A DNA stretch of 60,885 bases from a virus (IMGVR_UViG_3300030419_000057:1-60885); one strand, 5' to 3'; counted from the first letter of the stretch, positions 32,349 to 37,346 are shown. Numbers and translations are program-made. The notes: a model not told the origin generated them from the letters alone.

Positions 32349-32544
32349 TTTTATTATTAATCTCCACTTCAAAGTCTCTATCAAATAGAGGATCAACCCA
32401 ACGTGCATCCCAAGTTAGGGTTGACCTAACAAATAATTTTTGGGGTTGTAACTCAGAAGCATGATCTATTACTTCCCACTTGTTTCCATTCTCTTTCACT
32501 CTATTCTTACCGTGATTAGTTTTACCTGTTAGTGTAACAAACAT
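32338..32544 (-). CDS. Small protein, paralogue of the 31990 gene (68 aa)
   Basis: The ATG at 32544 (MFVTLTGKTNHGKNRVKENG) is preferred: GGAG lies 7 bases upstream, overlapping the end of the previous gene. A longer frame from 32592 has no such site. It shares V-x-LTG-x-T-x2-GK-x-R and the C-terminal W-D-x-RW...DFEVE pattern with the 77-residue neighbour. The function is unknown. Confidence 0.62.
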   Translation of the reverse strand: MFVTLTGKTNHGKNRVKENGNKWEVIDHASELQPQKLFVRSTLTWDARWVDPLFDRDFEVEINNKSNT

Positions 32545-32545
32545 T

Positions 32546-32746
32546 TTATTTCTCCGATCCAAAAGTATTAATCCATTCTTGAGGTGTAACACCTGTCTTT
32601 AAAAATTCTCTGTCATTAGCAGAGACATTAGGCATAGCATCTTGAATAAGAGTACCACTTTCCCAATCGTCAATCTGTGATTGAGTAACAGGAATATCCA
32701 TTGTATTCCACTCGCCACTAAACATACTTTTCTTTGTAATAAGCAT
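32546..32746 (-). CDS. Small hypothetical protein (66 aa)
   Basis: MLITKKSMFSGEWNTMDIPV opens the protein and VTPQEWINTFGSEK closes it. The form (short, acidic, with 'QIDDWESGTLIQDAMPNVS') resembles small phage proteins of unknown function. AAAGGAT precedes the ATG. A decayed copy of its C-terminus lies 200 bases downstream at 32304-32348. Confidence 0.6.
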   Translation of the reverse strand: MLITKKSMFSGEWNTMDIPVTQSQIDDWESGTLIQDAMPNVSANDREFLKTGVTPQEWINTFGSEK

Positions 32747-32779
32747 AGCTTTTATCCTTTGACAAAGTTAAATTGGTTA

Positions 32780-32950
32780 AGGGGTACACTTCTAAGGCCT
32801 TATCTACAGATAAGGTAAATCTTACATTTCATCGTGACCCCTCTTACGGCTACCAGTACCGACACGTAACAGTGTTAGTCTTTTGTTTGTGAGTGCTACC
32901 TCACTTCTCATCATCGGAGGTTAGTCTCCGACTAGTCCCTGCTACAGGAC
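32780..32950 (-). ncRNA. Candidate structured RNA region downstream of the tRNA-like gene
   Basis: Within 171 bases there are at least six short inverted repeats: 32935-32950, 32914-32931 (6 bp perfect), 32889-32904, 32862-32875, 32847-32861, and a three-tier element at 32780-32842 (AGGGGT/ACCCCT closing TAAG/CTTA and a perfect 7-bp stem 32798-32815). Three loops carry the same GTAGC on the - strand. One 30-codon reading frame (32822-32914) overlaps part of it. A function as a leader RNA or RNA gene is inferred only from structure. Confidence 0.4.
32822..32914 (-). CDS. Possible 30-residue basic peptide
   Basis: The frame begins with ATGATG at 32914 and encodes a Lys/Arg-rich peptide (MMRSEVALTNKRLTLLRVG...). 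A GGAG lies 11 bases upstream but is paired inside the 32914-32931 hairpin. It may be a regulated leader peptide or chance; the overlap with several hairpins makes it doubtful. Confidence 0.22.
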   Translation of the reverse strand: MMRSEVALTNKRLTLLRVGTGSRKRGHDEM

Positions 32951-32966
32951 ACGTTCAAGAAAAAGG

Positions 32967-33053
32967 TGAGAGGGCAGGGAATTGAACCCTGCGTTAGCCT
33001 ACCCTAATAGACCTACAGTGTTTTAGGGACACTGTAAACCAGCCATGCCTCTC
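32967..33053 (-). tRNA. tRNA-like gene, CUA (amber) anticodon, no D-arm
   Basis: Read on the - strand: acceptor GAGAGGC/CCCTCTC (6 of 7 pairs, mismatch at 7-66), discriminator A followed by CCT; T-arm CAGGG-TTCAATT-CCCTG (perfect); anticodon stem AGTGT/ACACT with loop CCCTAAA, giving anticodon CTA at 34-36 with A36-A37-A38; long variable arm with a 5-bp stem (GTCTA/TAGGC), so class II, Ser/Leu-like. Only 13 bases separate the acceptor and anticodon stems, too few for a D-stem, and position 33 is C, not U. Either a degenerate serine-type suppressor tRNA or a tRNA mimic. Confidence 0.6.
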
Positions 33054-33058
33054 GTAAA

Positions 33059-33107
33059 TCTTCTTATGTGAAGCAGATACCCCGTTGATATCTGCCCCAT
33101 AAAAAGA
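33059..33107 (-). ncRNA. Two-tier RNA motif, copy 1
   Basis: On the - strand: 10-bp outer helix (33107-33098 with 33068-33059, one G-U), internal loop GGG facing CTTCA, inner helix CAGATA/TATCTG, 9-base loop. It starts at the base after the TAG of the 55-residue gene. The same architecture and internal loop recur at 33824-33875 with different helices. Confidence 0.6.
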
Positions 33108-33275
33108 CTATGCAATAGTCACAAGACCTTGCTTGTCTGTTAGACGGCTCATGCTATAGAACGGCATGAACAAGTATAGAGAACGCTTTCCAAAATGAAT
33201 CTGGAAAGATTTAGAACCACGACCAAAACCGTAACGGGTTTTCTTTGAACGCTTCCGATAAATATATTTAACCAT
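33108..33275 (-). CDS. 55-residue basic protein
   Basis: MVKYIYRKRSKKTRYGFGRG begins a strongly basic, aromatic-rich protein that ends ...DKQGLVTIA at a TAG. AAGGAGG lies 11 bases ahead of the ATG and the hairpin at 33304-33343 just before that. The frame stays open past the TAG for a further 37 codons through the two-tier RNA and into the tRNA-like gene, so amber readthrough would give a 93-residue form. G+C-richer codons than its neighbours. Confidence 0.62.
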   Translation of the reverse strand: MVKYIYRKRSKKTRYGFGRGSKSFQIHFGKRSLYLFMPFYSMSRLTDKQGLVTIA

Positions 33276-33303
33276 GAGCTATCCAGCCCTCCTTATATAA
33301 GAA

Positions 33304-33343
33304 ACTCTAAGTGGTGTTCGTAAGAACTCACACCACTAAGAGT
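33304..33343 (-). other. Hairpin family member with tetraloop
   Basis: Arms 33304-33316 and 33331-33343 pair except for A-A at 33309/33338. The apex is GTTC-GTAA-GAAC on the + strand. It lies between the TAG of the 28-codon frame and the Shine-Dalgarno of the 55-residue gene. Confidence 0.85.
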
Positions 33344-33345
33344 AT

Positions 33346-33432
33346 CTATATTAACAACAAGGTTGTAAAACAACCTACGATTAACAGGATCATCTTGAGA
33401 TCACTGTAAAACTTTTCGTCATCTTGATACAT
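33346..33432 (-). CDS. Possible 28-residue membrane micropeptide
   Basis: MYQDDEKFYSDLK is followed by a hydrophobic helix (MILLIVGCFTTLLLI) and a TAG directly ahead of the hairpin at 33343. AAAGG lies 9 bases upstream of the ATG. An acidic head plus one membrane helix is a plausible small-protein design, but length alone gives weak support. Confidence 0.42.
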   Translation of the reverse strand: MYQDDEKFYSDLKMILLIVGCFTTLLLI

Positions 33433-33823
33433 AGCCTTATGCCTTTGCCAAGATCAAAGAATAGATGCCGCCTTTAATTCTTTGCAGTCAGGTCTGCCGT
33501 GCCCTTCGGGAAGCAACGGTCTCTGTCTTCCCTGCACCTCTCACTATGCTTCACCATAGACAAAGTAGGGAGGATACTCTGTCGCTTTTTACGGTGTTAC
33601 AGTTACAACAATATCATTACTCCGTAATGAGTAACACATCAAGAAATAAATAAATCAAAGAGCAGTTTCTGTACGACTTACTCAGGTCGTCTTGACATTC
33701 TACCCACTATATTAGGTCAAGACTAATATAGTTTGTTTTGGACAGTTTTTCATGTTACCATTATCCAGCATAACTTCTGTTGACAGGCGTGGTAAGCCCC
33801 GAATCTTATTCAGAGTCAAGAAC
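33433..33823 (-). other. 390-base gap with RNA structure and only tiny frames
   Basis: No convincing gene was found. Present are a 27-codon frame without ribosome binding site (33474-33557), a GGGAAG/CTTCCC hairpin region around 33498-33535, a perfect 6-bp hairpin with a 3-base loop (CATTAC-GGA-GTAATG, 33616-33630) and the overlapping stems at 33689-33732. A 62-codon frame on the + strand (33465-33653) has no supporting signals. Confidence 0.4.
33689..33732 (-). ncRNA. Pseudoknot-like or mutually exclusive hairpins
   Basis: A perfect 10-bp stem (33706-33715 with 33723-33732) has a 7-base loop (33716-33722) that is itself complementary to 33690-33696; with 33723 the second stem is 8 bp (GTCTTGAC/GTCAAGAC). 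The order of arms is that of an H-type pseudoknot; alternatively the stems are alternatives of a switch. Confidence 0.5.
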
Positions 33824-33875
33824 TATGTCCTTGTGTGAAGCAGACAGCCTAAACTGTCTACCCCACAAAGACATA
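33824..33875 (-). ncRNA. Two-tier RNA motif, copy 2
   Basis: On the - strand: 12-bp outer helix (33875-33864 with 33835-33824, one U-G), internal loop GGG facing CTTCA, 7-bp inner helix TAGACAG/CTGTCTG (one U-G), loop TTTAGG. The wobble pairs are good only in - strand RNA (they are mismatches on the + strand), which argues for - strand transcription. It begins 4 bases after the stop of the 71-residue gene. Confidence 0.62.
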
Positions 33876-33879
33876 AGTC

Positions 33880-34095
33880 TTAGGCGGCAGTGGCTTCATC
33901 ACGACCAGCAACGAAAGACGTTGCCATCGTATCAGGCATAGCCTCTGCATTCTTGATGACCTTCCAACTACCGTTGGCATGGACAACCCGAACAGGACGG
34001 CCAGCAGCTTCGGCTTTCTTAGCCGTATCACCTTTGCTTTGGTGTGCAGTCCACTTGCCAGTTTTAACGTCAAACGATTGAAATTTAACAGCCAT
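33880..34095 (-). CDS. Small basic protein (71 aa), G+C-rich codons
   Basis: MAVKFQSFDVKTGKWTAHQS, then DTAKKAEAAGRPVRVVHANG, ending DEATAA. AAGGAGG lies 6 bases ahead of the ATG and the hairpin at 34121-34158 just before. Codons are clearly more G+C-rich than most of the genome, suggesting strong expression or a separate origin. A longer frame on the same strand (33858-34139) is an out-of-frame shadow. The function is unknown. Confidence 0.68.
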   Translation of the reverse strand: MAVKFQSFDVKTGKWTAHQSKGDTAKKAEAAGRPVRVVHANGSWKVIKNAEAMPDTMATSFVAGRDEATAA

Positions 34096-34120
34096 AATCG
34101 GCCTCCTTTGTTATAAGATA

Positions 34121-34158
34121 GTCTAAGTGATGTTCGCAAGAACTCACATCACTAAGAC
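34121..34158 (-). other. Hairpin family member with tetraloop
   Basis: Arms 34121-34133 and 34146-34158 pair except A-A at 34125/34154. The apex is GTTC-GCAA-GAAC on the + strand. It lies just before the Shine-Dalgarno of the gene at 34095 and just after the TAG of a 33-codon frame. Confidence 0.85.
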
Positions 34159-34161
34159 AAT

Positions 34162-34263
34162 CTATATGGTTTGGAAAAACGTCATTAGTCCAGCGTATGC
34201 CATGCTGAATAGCATAGGCCAGACTATGACAAACTTTGCAAAGATACAAAGATCAGAGATCAT
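34162..34263 (-). CDS. Possible 33-residue membrane micropeptide
   Basis: MISDLCIFAKFVIVWPMLFS followed by MAYAGLMTFFQTI is hydrophobic along its length. It overlaps the end of the 54-residue gene upstream and stops with TAG at the hairpin, the same arrangement as the 28-codon frame at 33346. No clear ribosome binding site, so translation would depend on coupling. Confidence 0.38.
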   Translation of the reverse strand: MISDLCIFAKFVIVWPMLFSMAYAGLMTFFQTI

Positions 34264-34417
34264 ATGCATAGACAAATTCTATAGCTGAATCAAAAGATTC
34301 AAGCCAATGACCGTGAAGGCCATCCCATACATCAACAGATGTATCAGTTACAGATACTTGGTAAGACCAAGTACCATACTTCATGTCTAAAGCGTTTTGT
34401 AAATCAAATTCAGTCAT
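34253..34417 (-). CDS. 54-residue hypothetical protein
   Basis: MTEFDLQNALDMKYGTWSYQ, then VWDGLHGHWLESFDSAIEFV. Acidic, with several aromatic residues. The start overlaps the upstream TAA (TAATG) and AAAGGAGC lies 7 bases before. The function is unknown. Confidence 0.62.
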   Translation of the reverse strand: MTEFDLQNALDMKYGTWSYQVSVTDTSVDVWDGLHGHWLESFDSAIEFVYAYDL

Positions 34418-34581
34418 TAGACTGCTCCTTTGTCTATGTTAGCTTGCAATCTATCTGCAAGAAGTTTGAACTGTTCTTCCTTTTGGAAGAAACCACACAT
34501 CGTTAAATGATCCTGCAAAGAATTAGCAGGATGATTCTGTAATTCAACAAGGTTGAATTTGTCAAGCATTGTTTTCAGCAT
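34417..34581 (-). CDS. 54-residue hypothetical protein
   Basis: The ATG at 34581 (MLKTMLDKFNLVELQNHPAN) is preferred, with AAAGGA 5 bases upstream. A 71-residue frame starting at 34632 would begin inside the hairpin at 34602-34646 and is rejected. Helical, with LLADRLQANIDKGAV at the end. The function is unknown. Confidence 0.6.
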   Translation of the reverse strand: MLKTMLDKFNLVELQNHPANSLQDHLTMCGFFQKEEQFKLLADRLQANIDKGAV

Positions 34582-34601
34582 GGCATCCTTTGCTATGTAA
34601 A

Positions 34602-34646
34602 GGTTACTAAGTGTAGTTCGTAAGAACTTCACTACACTAAGTAACC
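34602..34646 (-). other. Hairpin family member with tetraloop
   Basis: Arms 34602-34617 and 34631-34646 pair over 16 positions except A-A at 34609/34639. The apex is GTTC-GTAA-GAAC on the + strand. It lies between two genes, shortly after the TAA of the 80-residue gene and just before the ribosome binding site of the next. Confidence 0.87.
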
Positions 34647-34660
34647 CTAAGTGTCAAGTT

Positions 34661-34903
34661 TTAAATGTCTTTGCCATATTCTGATATGGCATTGTCCAAC
34701 AACTCAGTAAGTTTATGCTGAAGCATATCACGATTAACTTGCTTACCGTAGGTAAACCGACCAATCTTAATAACTTCAAGCAAAGCCTCTTGAACTTCTT
34801 CAAGATAGTGCTCATAGTTTTCACAATGGCAAGCTTCCAGCTTGGTCATTTCATACCCAGCTTTAGCTGTAACTTTCATACCAGAACCAATCCAGCAATC
34901 CAT
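34661..34903 (-). CDS. Small hypothetical protein (80 aa)
   Basis: MDCWIGSGMKVTAKAGYEMT, then LEACHCENYEHYLEEVQEAL. Cys/His residues (C3, and CHC near residue 25) might bind metal. The C-terminal half is helical and acidic. AAGGAGA precedes the ATG directly after the hairpin at 34918-34961. The function is unknown. Confidence 0.62.
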   Translation of the reverse strand: MDCWIGSGMKVTAKAGYEMTKLEACHCENYEHYLEEVQEALLEVIKIGRFTYGKQVNRDMLQHKLTELLDNAISEYGKDI

Positions 34904-34917
34904 ATCAATCTCCTTAA

Positions 34918-34961
34918 ATATCTCTAAGGTATTTCATTTCATTCAATACCGTAAGAGATAT
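34918..34961 (-). other. Hairpin family member upstream of Shine-Dalgarno
   Basis: Arms 34918-34933 and 34945-34961 pair except A-A at 34926/34953 and a bulged G at 34951. It is a near copy of the hairpin at 30121-30164; only the loop differs clearly. It stands immediately before the ribosome binding site of the gene at 34903. Confidence 0.85.
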
Positions 34962-35072
34962 ATAGGTTTCATCACAACATCTCATCATCAACCTTGTTGA
35001 TGCACTGTCATCTCATCAAATCCGTTGCCGAAAGGCTCTGTCTTGATCTATGACTTTTGTCAAAGATGTCAA

Positions 35073-35156
35073 CTACTTAGTAGGACTAAGTAGGTCTGGT
35101 GACTGGCTGAAAGTGTTGCCACTACAGCCAAGCTCTATGAGCTTACCAGACTTCAT
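35073..35156 (-). CDS. Possible 27-residue leader peptide
   Basis: MKSGKLIELGCSGNTFSQSP followed by DLLSPTK and TAG. GGAG lies 8 bases before the ATG and the hairpin at 35183-35244 before that, matching the hairpin-RBS-gene pattern seen elsewhere. It would be the first translated frame of the leftward transcript. Weak evidence because of its length. The 110 bases between it and the next hairpin hold nothing else recognisable. Confidence 0.35.
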   Translation of the reverse strand: MKSGKLIELGCSGNTFSQSPDLLSPTK

Positions 35157-35182
35157 CAGCCTAACTCCAAAGAATCTCTCTG

Positions 35183-35244
35183 TATCTCAAGAGACTCTAA
35201 CTTACTTCCTAAGAAGTCAGTAAGTAAGAGTCTCTAAAGAGATA
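35183..35244 (-). other. Long nested hairpin at the start of the early arm
   Basis: Arms 35190-35206 and 35219-35235 pair over 17 positions except A-A at 35199/35226. An outer TATCTC/GAGATA stem (35183-35188 with 35239-35244) extends it. It is the first family member on the leftward transcript. Confidence 0.85.
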
Positions 35245-35394
35245 CTAGAGAAATCATAGACTTTGCCTCGCTATGCATAGACGGGGGGGCGCAAAAACGC
35301 CTAGGCACATATATATATAAACAGGGGGTGACATATATAGACCAAATAATGAGGGGTTCATCGTATTAACTTTTAAATCCGTAATAACAAGATA

Positions 35395-35426
35395 TAAAAA
35401 TAGGGATAATAGATATACTATTACCC
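35395..35426 (-). terminator. Terminator/attenuator just downstream of the leftward promoter
   Basis: On the - strand: GGG-TAATAG, 5-base loop, CTATTA-T-CCC (one bulged base), then TATTTTTAT. It lies only about 10-40 bases after the predicted start of the leftward promoter, so it would end most transcripts unless bypassed. The 150 bases between it and the hairpin at 35244 contain A/T-rich sequence and a run of seven G, but no gene. Confidence 0.55.
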
Positions 35427-35442
35427 CCCTGACTACATAGAC

Positions 35443-35471
35443 AGTATAGCACATATTTTTCTACTTGGCAA
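35443..35471 (-). promoter_or_regulatory. Leftward (early) sigma-70 promoter
   Basis: On the - strand: TTGCCA (35471-35466), 17-base spacer, TATACT (35448-35443). It should drive the early arm. Its -35 box overlaps that of the rightward promoter by five bases. Confidence 0.75.
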
Positions 35472-35493
35472 CTATTAAAAAGTATGTTATTAT
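35465..35493 (+). promoter_or_regulatory. Rightward sigma-70 promoter for packaging/structural genes
   Basis: TTGGCA (35465-35470), 17-base spacer, TATTAT (35488-35493). AGGAGA and the ATG at 35522 follow. It shares its -35 region with the leftward promoter, since TTGGCAA is itself nearly palindromic. Confidence 0.75.
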
Positions 35494-35521
35494 AGTATAG
35501 TGAAATTAATAGGAGACACAT

Positions 35522-35809
35522 ATGGAAAATGATCCTTTAAGAGATATGGAGATACAACTAGACTTAGAAGAAGGAGAACTTCAGAACTTTATTCAACTAG
35601 ATTCTATCTCTTGTTGTAAAGTACTATCTTATATTATGAAAGATATTACTACAGGACTTGCTGTGTCTCCTGCTGCTTTAAAGCCTAATCGTAGGGGAGA
35701 AGCTATTAGAGATTATGTAACCCGTATGGTAGGGATTATAAGTGAACTTAGAGAATTATTTATAGAGGACCATGAACAGAATGAATTTAGAAGAGAACAT
35801 TTCAATTAA
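35522..35809 (+). CDS. Small acidic protein upstream of TerL (95 aa)
   Basis: MENDPLRDMEIQLDLEEGEL opens an acidic N-terminus, followed by a helical region (SCCKVLSYIMKDITTGL). It takes the position where many phages encode the small terminase, but the sequence lacks the helix-turn-helix seen in the TerS candidate at 11510. AGGAGA lies just upstream. It overlaps the TerL frame by 38 bases. The function is unknown; a packaging accessory role is possible. Confidence 0.62.
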   Translation: MENDPLRDMEIQLDLEEGELQNFIQLDSISCCKVLSYIMKDITTGLAVSPAALKPNRRGEAIRDYVTRMVGIISELRELFIEDHEQNEFRREHFN

Positions 35810-37337
35810 CTATGAGCAGATAGAAAGTTTATTATCTTTAAGAAACTCTTTAGATACGTATAAACATTCTAAGGCTCATACAAATTTCTTATCATTTGTA
35901 AAGATGATAGCTCCTACTCTTGTATCAGATTGGGAAATGGGTAGGCATATAAATGTTATATCAGATAAGCTACAGGAGATACAGGATGGTACACTAAAGA
36001 GATTGATGGTCTTCCTACCACCACGGAGTTCCAAGTCTGTTATCTGTTCCAAGTTATTCCCTGCATGGTATATAGGACAAAACCCTAACCATGAGATACT
36101 GACTGTCTCCCATAGTGATCAGTTGTCTTCAGACTTTGGTAGGTCAGTTAGGGATATAGTAAATAGTGAAGACTTTCAAAGAATATTTGGTGGAGTACAA
36201 TTAAGACAGGATGTACGGGCTGCTGGTAAGTGGCAGACTAATCAGAAGGGATCATACTACGCTGCTGGTGTACGGTCACAGATTGCTGGTCGTGGTGCTC
36301 ACATAGCCATACTAGATGATGTTATGTCTGAAGAGGATTCCTTTAGTGCAGCAGGTAGACGTTATGTTAAGGAATGGTGGCCTTCTGGTCTACGTACTCG
36401 TATCATGCCTAACGGTGCTATTGTTATTATTAATACCAGATATCACCATGATGACCTGTGTGGTTGGTTACTAAAACAGGAACAGGAGATGCATGACTAC
36501 GGTACAATACCGTGGGAGGTAATCAAGATACCTGCATGGGTAGACGAGGATACATCAGAACTCTTAGACCTACCTATAGGATCGTCCTACTTTCCTGAAT
36601 GGAAACCTAATGAACTTCTTAAGATAGATGAAGAAGAGATCAAGGCTACCAATGGAACAAAGTACTGGGAGTCACTGTATATGCAGAACCCCACACCAGA
36701 AGAGGGTGGTCTTATTAAAAAGAAGTGGATTGAGTGGTGGCCTTATGATGAACCTCCAGGCTGTGACTTTATTATTCAAACATATGATACAGCCTTTTCA
36801 ACCAAGACTACGGCTGACTATAGTGTAATCCAGACTTGGGGTATATTCTACGCACCTGAACAAACCCATGACGGTATGGAGAGTGCAGAGGCACAGCTTA
36901 TACTCTTGGGTAATCTACGTGGGAGATATGAATATCCTGAACTAAGACGTATGGCTCAGATGTCTTACGATGAACATAAACCTGATGTTTGTATTGTAGA
37001 AAAGAAAGCCAGTGGTCAGTCATTAATACAGGATATGAGAAGGAGTGGTCTACCTGTATTGGAGTATATGCCTGACAGGGATAAAGTATCCAGAGTATAC
37101 GCTGCTACTCCTTCAATGGAAGCTGGTCGTGTATGGTTTCCTAAAGGAAGAAAGTGGGCAGAAGAACTTGTAGATGAACTAATTACCTTTCCTAATGGAG
37201 CACATGATGACCAAGTAGATGCTATGACAATGGCTATTCACTACATGAAAGAGTCATGGAACTTACTCCATCCAGATGATCCTGATTGGGAAGATGCTCC
37301 ACCTACGAAAAAAAGAGTTGCGTACTGGAACTTTTAA
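35772..37337 (+). CDS. terL: Terminase large subunit
   Basis: This 521-residue packaging motor has an ATPase domain with Walker A-like LPPRSSKSVICSK (about residue 80), ILTVSHSDQLSSDFGR, and Walker B AHIAILDDVMSEEDS. The nuclease domain follows, with QTYDTAFSTKTTADYSV and the C-terminal AHDDQVDAMTMAI. It cleaves concatemers and pumps DNA into the prohead with TerS. The start could also be at 35781; neither has a strong ribosome binding site, and coupling from the upstream gene is likely. Confidence 0.93.
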   Translation: MNRMNLEENISINYEQIESLLSLRNSLDTYKHSKAHTNFLSFVKMIAPTLVSDWEMGRHINVISDKLQEIQDGTLKRLMVFLPPRSSKSVICSKLFPAWYIGQNPNHEILTVSHSDQLSSDFGRSVRDIVNSEDFQRIFGGVQLRQDVRAAGKWQTNQKGSYYAAGVRSQIAGRGAHIAILDDVMSEEDSFSAAGRRYVKEWWPSGLRTRIMPNGAIVIINTRYHHDDLCGWLLKQEQEMHDYGTIPWEVIKIPAWVDEDTSELLDLPIGSSYFPEWKPNELLKIDEEEIKATNGTKYWESLYMQNPTPEEGGLIKKKWIEWWPYDEPPGCDFIIQTYDTAFSTKTTADYSVIQTWGIFYAPEQTHDGMESAEAQLILLGNLRGRYEYPELRRMAQMSYDEHKPDVCIVEKKASGQSLIQDMRRSGLPVLEYMPDRDKVSRVYAATPSMEAGRVWFPKGRKWAEELVDELITFPNGAHDDQVDAMTMAIHYMKESWNLLHPDDPDWEDAPPTKKRVAYWNF

Positions 37338-37346
37338 GTGTATAAT
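37318..37346 (+). promoter_or_regulatory. Promoter for portal unit
   Basis: TTGCGT (37318-37323), 17-base spacer, TATAAT (37341-37346), overlapping the end of terL. The same AAA-rich lead, GTTGCGTAC and GTGTATAATAT blocks recur at 40864-40893 before the scaffold gene. Confidence 0.65.

Noticed and set aside
33474-33557. 27-codon - strand frame (MVKHSERCREDRDRCFPKG...)
   Set aside because: No Shine-Dalgarno and no coupling to a neighbour; left as part of the structured gap.
33465-33653. 62-codon + strand frame
   Set aside because: It lies antisense in the leftward arm, lacks a ribosome binding site or promoter, and overlaps RNA hairpins.
33858-34139. 93-codon - strand frame overlapping the 71-residue gene
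   Set aside because: It starts inside a family hairpin; the other frame has a proper Shine-Dalgarno, balanced composition and normal gene spacing.
21316-35244. Intergenic hairpins as ordinary rho-independent terminators
   Set aside because: None is followed by a U-tract on the - strand, and most stand just before a ribosome binding site rather than after the last gene.
21316-35244. Hairpins as N4-type virion RNA polymerase promoters
   Set aside because: N4 promoters have short stems with 3-base loops and need a virion polymerase; stems here are 13-18 pairs and no RNA polymerase gene was recognised.
35254-35454. 66-codon frame on the - strand in the promoter/leader region, starting MCYTVYVVRG
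   Set aside because: Its ATG lies between the -35 and -10 boxes of the leftward promoter, upstream of the expected start, and no ribosome binding site is present at internal ATGs.
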